DNA of 64,000 nt. Source: JASLBX01 sp035762665. Lineage in GTDB: Bacteria; Actinomycetota; Actinomycetes; Jiangellales; Jiangellaceae. Numbering within the stretch: the stretch's first letter is position 1; each line of letters starts with the position of its first letter. This document shows positions 59,434 through 64,000 of the stretch, in pieces. A program made the translations under genes and the position numbers. The notes under the pieces were generated by a model. It searched no databases. It was not told where the DNA came from and saw nothing but the letters and a program-made list of their open reading frames with translations. The stretch is taken from NCBI GenBank assembly GCA_035762665.1, contig DASTNZ010000236.1, forward strand, positions 1 to 64,000, in the 5' to 3' direction.

Positions 59434-62400
59434 GTGTCGAAATCCGCAACCGTCCTCCGCAGGGCGCTCACCGAGCGTGTCGTGGTAGCCGACGGTGCGA
59501 TGGGCACGATGCTCCAGGCCGCAAGCCTGACCCTCGACGACTTCGAAGGACACGAGGGCTGCAACGAGATCCTCAACCTGACCCGGCCGGACGTTGTTCG
59601 CTCGATCCACGACGCGTACCTCGGGGTCGGCGTCGATTGCGTGGAAACCAACACGTTCGGTGCGAACTGGACGGCTTTGTCCGAGTACGACCTCGCCGAC
59701 CGCATCCACGAGATCGCACTCCGTGGCGCCGAGCTGGCCAGGGAAGTCGCCGACGGGTGGTCGACACCTGACCGGCCGCGCTGGGTCCTCGGGTCGGTCG
59801 GCCCGGGTACCAAACTGCCGTCTCTCGGCCATGTGAGCTTCGCAGTGCTGCGTGATGCTTACCAATCGCAGGTCGAAGGCATGCTCGCCGGGGGAGTGGA
59901 CGCCGTCCTCGTCGAGACGGCGCAGGACCTTCTGCAGGCCAAAGCAGCGGTCATCGGGGCTCGGCGCGCAATGGCGGCAGCGGGGACGGACGTCCCACTG
60001 GTGGTGAACGTCACTGTGGAGACCACCGGCACAATGCTGCTCGGGAGCGAGATCGGCGCCGCGCTGACCGCGCTCGAACCGCTCGGCGTCGACCTGCTCG
60101 GGCTGAACTGCGCCACAGGCCCCGCGGAAATGAGTGAACACCTCCGCCACCTAGCCCGGCACGCGGGAGCCGGACTGGCCTGCATGCCGAACGCCGGCCT
60201 GCCCGAGCTCACGGCCGACGGCGCCCGCTATCCGCTCACACCCGGGGAGCTGGCCAACGCCCACGACCTGTTCACCCGCGAGTACGGACTGGCTCTGGTG
60301 GGCGGCTGCTGCGGAACGACCCCCGAGCATCTGCGCCAGGTGGTGGAGCGCGTGGGGGGCCGCGAGGTCGCCGGCCGAGTGCCGCAGATCGAACCCGGCG
60401 TGTCCAGCCTCTACCAGCACGTGCCGTTCCGCCAGGACGTGTCGTACCTGGCCATTGGCGAGCGCACCAACGCCAATGGCTCGAAGGCCTTCCGCGAGGC
60501 GATGCTCGACAAGCGCTGGGACGACTGCGTCGAGATCGCCCGGGCACAGATCCGCGACGGCTCCCACCTTCTCGACCTGTGCGTCGACTACGTCGGGCGG
60601 GACGGCGTTGCCGACATGCATGAACTTGCCGGGCGGTTCGCGACCGCGAGCACCCTGCCGCTCGTGCTGGACTCGACCGAGCCTGCGGTCATCGAGGCCG
60701 GTCTGGAGTGTCTCGGCGGGCGCAGTGTGATCAACTCGGTCAACTACGAGGACGGTGACGGCCCGGACTCCAGGCTGCGTCGCCTGATGCCTATCGTCCG
60801 CGAGCACGGCGCGGCCGTCATCGCGCTGACCATCGACGAGGAGGGCCAGGCCCGGAGCGCAGAATGGAAGCTCCGGGTGGCCGAGCGGCTGATCAAGCAG
60901 CTCACCGACGAGTTCGGGATGCGCGAGAGCGACATCATCATCGACTGCCTGACCTTCCCGATCACGACCGGCCAGGAGGACGGCCGGCGCGACGCGGCGG
61001 AGACGATCGAGGCGATCCGCGAGCTCAAGCGGCGCCACCCGGACGTGCAGACGACGCTCGGCATCTCGAACGTCTCCTTCGGGCTGAACCCTGCCGCCCG
61101 TGCCGTGCTCAACTCCGTGTTCCTGCACGAGGCGGTCGGCGCTGGGCTGGACTCGGCTATCGTGCACGCCGCTCGCATCCTGCCGATCTCGCGTATCCCC
61201 GAGGAACAGCTCCAGGTCGCGCAGGATTTGGTCTATGACAGACGTCGTCCGTCGTCCGATGGCCGTGAGGCCTATGACCCGCTGGTGCGGTTCCTTGAGC
61301 TGTTCGAAGGAGTGTCGGTCTCGGCCGACGACCGCGCCGAGGCCCTCGCCGCCCTACCGCTTTTCGAGCGGCTCGAGCGGCGGATCGTCGACGGAGAGCG
61401 CAACGGCCTCGAAGCCGACCTGGACGAGGCCCTGCAACAGCGCAGCGCTCTCGACATCGTCAACGACACCCTGCTGGCCGGCATGCGAACAGTCGGCGAG
61501 CTGTTCGGCAAGGGTGAGATGCAGCTGCCGTTCGTCCTGCAGAGCGCCGAGGTCATGAAGGCAGCGGTCGCCCACCTCGAACCGCATATCGAGGGACGCG
61601 GCGGCGACGAGTCCCGGGCGACGATCGTGCTGGCCACGGTCAGGGGCGACGTGCACGACATCGGCAAGAACCTGGTCGACATCATCCTTACGAACAACGG
61701 CTACCGGGTCGTGAACCTTGGCATCAAGCAGCCGATCACTACGATCCTCGAGGCAGCCGAGGAGCACGGCGCGGACGCCATCGGCATGTCCGGCCTACTG
61801 GTCAAGAGCACTGTCGTGATGAAGGAGAACCTCGAGGAGATGAACCAGCGGGGCGTCGCCACCCGCTGGCCCGTGCTGCTCGGCGGCGCGGCGCTGACCC
61901 GCGCGTATGTCGAGGACGACCTGGCGTCGCTTTACGCCGGCGAGGTGCGGTACGCCCGAGATGCGTTCGAAGGGCTCCGGCTCATGGACGCGATCGCAGC
62001 CGCCAAAGCCGACGCTCGCACGTCCCTGTCGGAGGTGCTGCCGGAACGGCGCAAGCGGCGCGTCGCTCGGACCGCGCGGCGGGACGACACGCCCGCCGAC
62101 GTGGCCGACGTACGGTCGGACGTCGCCACCGACACCCCGGTTCCCCACCCGCCGTTCTGGGGCTCCCGCGTCGTCAAAGGCATCCCGCTCGCCGACTACG
62201 CCGTCTACCTGGACGAGCGTGCAACCTTCCTCGGTCAGTGGGGGCTGCGTGGCTCCCGCGGCGATGGCCCCTCGTATGAAGAACTTGTCGAGACGGAGGG
62301 ACGTCCGCGGCTGCGGATGTGGCTGGACCGCCTGCATACCGAGGGCATCCTCGAACCGGGAGTGGTGTACGGGTATTGGCCGGCGGTATCCGAAGAGCGC

Positions 62401-62946
62401 GACCTCGTGGTGCTCGATCCCGACAACCACAGCGACGAGGTCGCCCGGTTCACCTTCCCGCGCCAGCGGCGTGACCGGCGGCTGTGCCTGGCCGACTTCT
62501 TCCGGTCCCGCGAGTCCGGCGAGCCGGGTGAAGTTGACGTGGTCGCCTTCCACCTGGTCACCATGGGATCTCGGGTGGCCGAGGTGACGGCCAAATTGTT
62601 CGCCGAGAACGCCTACCGCGACTATCTCGAGCTGCACGGGCTCTCGGTCCAACTCACCGAGGCGCTTGCCGAGTATTGGCACGCGCGGGTGCGTGCGGAA
62701 CTCGGGTTCGGCGGTGAGGACGACGCGTCGCTCGACGGCATCCTCGATCAGGGCTACCGCGGCTCTCGGTACTCCTTCGGATATCCGGCTTGCCCGGACC
62801 TGGAGGCGCGGAAGATCCTGGTCCGGTTGCTCGAACCGGAGCGGATCGGAGTCCAGCTTTCCGAGGAGCTCCAGCTTCACCCAGAGCAATCAACTGACGC
62901 GCTGATCGTCCACCACCCCGAGGCCAAGTACTTCAACGCCGGCTGA
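59434..62946 (+). CDS. metH: Cobalamin-dependent methionine synthase MetH
   Basis: MetH transfers a methyl group from methyltetrahydrofolate to homocysteine via B12. The 1170-residue protein has all four modules: homocysteine-binding domain with zinc Cys in GLNCATGP (about 228) and VGGCCGTTPEHL (about 290); folate domain with AIGERTNANGSKAFREAM near 343; B12 module with the cobalt-ligating DVHDIGKN (His near 740) and SGLLVKST; and AdoMet-reactivation domain from about 900 with RYSFGYPACPD near 1115. GTG after TAGGAGAA. No cobalamin riboswitch is visible in the 122-base upstream gap. Confidence 0.95.
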   Translation: MSKSATVLRRALTERVVVADGAMGTMLQAASLTLDDFEGHEGCNEILNLTRPDVVRSIHDAYLGVGVDCVETNTFGANWTALSEYDLADRIHEIALRGAELAREVADGWSTPDRPRWVLGSVGPGTKLPSLGHVSFAVLRDAYQSQVEGMLAGGVDAVLVETAQDLLQAKAAVIGARRAMAAAGTDVPLVVNVTVETTGTMLLGSEIGAALTALEPLGVDLLGLNCATGPAEMSEHLRHLARHAGAGLACMPNAGLPELTADGARYPLTPGELANAHDLFTREYGLALVGGCCGTTPEHLRQVVERVGGREVAGRVPQIEPGVSSLYQHVPFRQDVSYLAIGERTNANGSKAFREAMLDKRWDDCVEIARAQIRDGSHLLDLCVDYVGRDGVADMHELAGRFATASTLPLVLDSTEPAVIEAGLECLGGRSVINSVNYEDGDGPDSRLRRLMPIVREHGAAVIALTIDEEGQARSAEWKLRVAERLIKQLTDEFGMRESDIIIDCLTFPITTGQEDGRRDAAETIEAIRELKRRHPDVQTTLGISNVSFGLNPAARAVLNSVFLHEAVGAGLDSAIVHAARILPISRIPEEQLQVAQDLVYDRRRPSSDGREAYDPLVRFLELFEGVSVSADDRAEALAALPLFERLERRIVDGERNGLEADLDEALQQRSALDIVNDTLLAGMRTVGELFGKGEMQLPFVLQSAEVMKAAVAHLEPHIEGRGGDESRATIVLATVRGDVHDIGKNLVDIILTNNGYRVVNLGIKQPITTILEAAEEHGADAIGMSGLLVKSTVVMKENLEEMNQRGVATRWPVLLGGAALTRAYVEDDLASLYAGEVRYARDAFEGLRLMDAIAAAKADARTSLSEVLPERRKRRVARTARRDDTPADVADVRSDVATDTPVPHPPFWGSRVVKGIPLADYAVYLDERATFLGQWGLRGSRGDGPSYEELVETEGRPRLRMWLDRLHTEGILEPGVVYGYWPAVSEERDLVVLDPDNHSDEVARFTFPRQRRDRRLCLADFFRSRESGEPGEVDVVAFHLVTMGSRVAEVTAKLFAENAYRDYLELHGLSVQLTEALAEYWHARVRAELGFGGEDDASLDGILDQGYRGSRYSFGYPACPDLEARKILVRLLEPERIGVQLSEELQLHPEQSTDALIVHHPEAKYFNAG

Positions 62947-62969
62947 CGATGGCCGCCAAAGCGGGCTGA

Positions 62970-62975
62970 TACCGT
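62970..62975 (+). promoter_or_regulatory. -10 box before the HAD phosphatase gene (TACCGT)
   Basis: TACCGT ends seven bases before GTG 62983, with no ribosome site. It suggests a leaderless transcript independent of metH. Confidence 0.4.
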
Positions 62976-62982
62976 CGGCGTA

Positions 62983-63654
62983 GTGCACACTCCGCTGCCG
63001 GCAGCCGTCCTCTGGGATATGGACGGCACCCTCGTCGACACCGAACCGGATTGGATCGCCACCGAGCGTGCCCTAGTCATCTCGCATGGCGGCACCTGGA
63101 CGGATGAAGATTCCGAACGCCTGGTCGGCAGCGCGCTGATCGAGGCGGGGGAGTACATCAGAGTCCGCGGTGGACTTCCGATGACTGCCGAGCAAGTGGT
63201 CGAGACGATGGTGGAGCGGGTCCTCGAGCGCTTGAAGGAGTCCGTCACCTGGCGACCTGGCGCACGCGAACTGCTGGCCGACCTTCGCGCTCATCACGTG
63301 CCTTGCGCGCTCGTGACCATGTCGTACCGGAAGCTGGCCGATGTCGTGGTATCCGCACTGCCACCGGACAGCTTCGGCGCGGTCGTCACCGGAGACGAGG
63401 TCGTCAACGGCAAGCCGCACCCCGAGCCATATTTACGGGCCGCGCGCGAGCTCGGTGTCGATATTGCCCGCTGCATTGTGATCGAGGATTCGACCACGGG
63501 TGCCCGGGCCGGTGTCGCGTCTGGTGCACGCGTCGTCGCCGCGCCGAACGTCGTCGATGTCAATCTGTCGGGTGTGCCCACTGTGGCTACGCTCGTGAAA
63601 ATGCGGGCGGCCGACCTCGCCGCTATCGCCGGCTACAGGGGCGCACCACGCTGA
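62983..63654 (+). CDS. HAD family phosphatase/phosphomutase
   Basis: This 223-residue haloacid-dehalogenase protein has motif I AAVLWDMDGTLVDTEPDW (nucleophile Asp near residue 11), motif II in LVTMSYRK, motif III Lys in GKPHPEPYLRAARELG and motif IV VIEDSTTGARAGVASGARVV. It belongs to the beta-phosphoglucomutase-like subfamily with a helical cap; substrates are sugar phosphates or similar. It follows metH in many actinomycetes, without a known link. Confidence 0.9.
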   Translation: MHTPLPAAVLWDMDGTLVDTEPDWIATERALVISHGGTWTDEDSERLVGSALIEAGEYIRVRGGLPMTAEQVVETMVERVLERLKESVTWRPGARELLADLRAHHVPCALVTMSYRKLADVVVSALPPDSFGAVVTGDEVVNGKPHPEPYLRAARELGVDIARCIVIEDSTTGARAGVASGARVVAAPNVVDVNLSGVPTVATLVKMRAADLAAIAGYRGAPR

Positions 63655-63790
63655 CGTCTCGACAGATGTCGGAAGCCGGCCACATTCACTCCGTACACAT
63701 GGCCAGTGACCGGACGTCGCTGCCTTCCTAGTGTGAGCGGCGAGGCGGCCTGCGGTGGGTCGCGTCGTCTCTGCGCCCATAGGAGGCACG

Positions 63791-64000
63791 ATGAGATTGA
63801 GACCGACGAACCGGCGAATACGCAGGACGGTCGCGTGGCGCGTCATAGCCGTCGGAGGAGCTGCGGCGCTGGTGATTCCGCTGGCCAGCGGCATGGGCGT
63901 AGCGGCTCAGGCACCGGCTACGGAATCCGACAGCGGCCCGATCGTGGCGGCAGACCCGCAGCAGTGGACGGATCAGGCTGAAATGACCTGGGACGACTAC
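63791..64000 (+). CDS. Secreted protein, N-terminal part, cut by the window end
   Basis: A 70-residue open frame reaches the window end without a stop. It starts MRLRPTNRRIRRTVAWRVIA, followed by VGGAAALVIPLASGMGVAAQ, a typical signal sequence with a twin-Arg-rich n-region but no clear Tat motif. The mature part begins APATESDSGPIVAADPQQWT and ends with MTWDDY. The latter recalls the pro-region of secreted peptidases or esterases, but I cannot name it. ATG with AGGAGG four bases upstream. The 136 bases before it hold no other gene. Confidence 0.75.
   Translation, partial: MRLRPTNRRIRRTVAWRVIAVGGAAALVIPLASGMGVAAQAPATESDSGPIVAADPQQWTDQAEMTWDDY

Overview
The window is a contiguous, gene-dense piece of chromosome from a high-GC Gram-positive bacterium (Actinomycetota). 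Supporting evidence: very high third-position GC, many GTG/TTG starts, the housekeeping order mihF-gmk-rpoZ-coaBC-metK-priA, a MabA/InhA-type fabG-fabI pair, the mycothiol ligase gene mshC, a likely F420-dependent LLM oxidoreductase, and actinobacteria-restricted families (DUF3090, SCO1664, DUF5703, DUF3099). I would guess a soil actinomycete such as a Jiangellaceae/Propionibacteriales relative, but the species cannot be fixed from sequence reading alone.

Layout. 0-6 kb: nucleoid factor, guanylate kinase, RNA polymerase omega, CoA and SAM synthesis, and a helicase-dead PriA. 6-8.9 kb (minus): a translationally coupled biotin ECF transporter (bioY-ecfA-ecfT) and a YpfJ-type zinc peptidase. 8.9-16 kb: ABC-F protein, small HTH protein, enoyl-CoA hydratase, ABC exporter, SURF1, MoaA, DUF3099. 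16-24 kb: dodecin, fabG-fabI, a prolyl aminopeptidase, an ECF sigma factor with a TPR-like tail, SixA, SerB, a conserved unknown, an ABC ATPase. 24-29.5 kb: NfeD plus SPFH pair, a TSUP permease behind twin palindromes, a CoA-transferase/GNAT fusion and an SpoU methyltransferase. 29.5-37.2 kb: a four-gene ABC system with two very large FtsX-like permeases and two ATPases, one carrying a C-terminal AbrB-like hairpin domain. 37-41 kb: zinc-ribbon peptide, Ku, Nudix-NYN fusion, DUF6328, nitroreductase, DUF2277. 41-45 kb: MerR regulator, a frameshifted MFS and DMT transporter pair, a transposase remnant and tRNA-Leu(GAG); this is the only visibly decayed stretch. 45-50 kb: CapA, a phosphoribosyltransferase-hydrolase fusion, SGNH hydrolase, M20 peptidase, small unknowns. 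50-59 kb: aldo-keto reductase with an altered tetrad, LLM oxidoreductase, UppP, M23 peptidase, PPOX-type protein, then histidine phosphatase, DUF3090, SCO1664-type kinase-like protein and mshC, and PAC2. 59-64 kb: MetH, HAD phosphatase and the start of a secreted protein running off the end.

Cross-cutting observations. (1) A 16-bp element, GATCACGTTCRGCAKG, sits at the 3' ends of four convergent gene pairs, once as an 80-bp near-palindrome. (2) At least thirteen genes have a TANNNT hexamer 6-8 nt before the start codon and no Shine-Dalgarno, so they are probably leaderless; twice the -10 contains the stop codon of the gene before. (3) gmk and the ECF sigma gene look as if they start at CTG overlapping the previous TGA. 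(4) The most unusual proteins are the ABC ATPase-AbrB fusion, the aldo-keto reductase with Glu for the catalytic His, and the CoA-transferase-GNAT fusion with Asp at the expected catalytic Glu.
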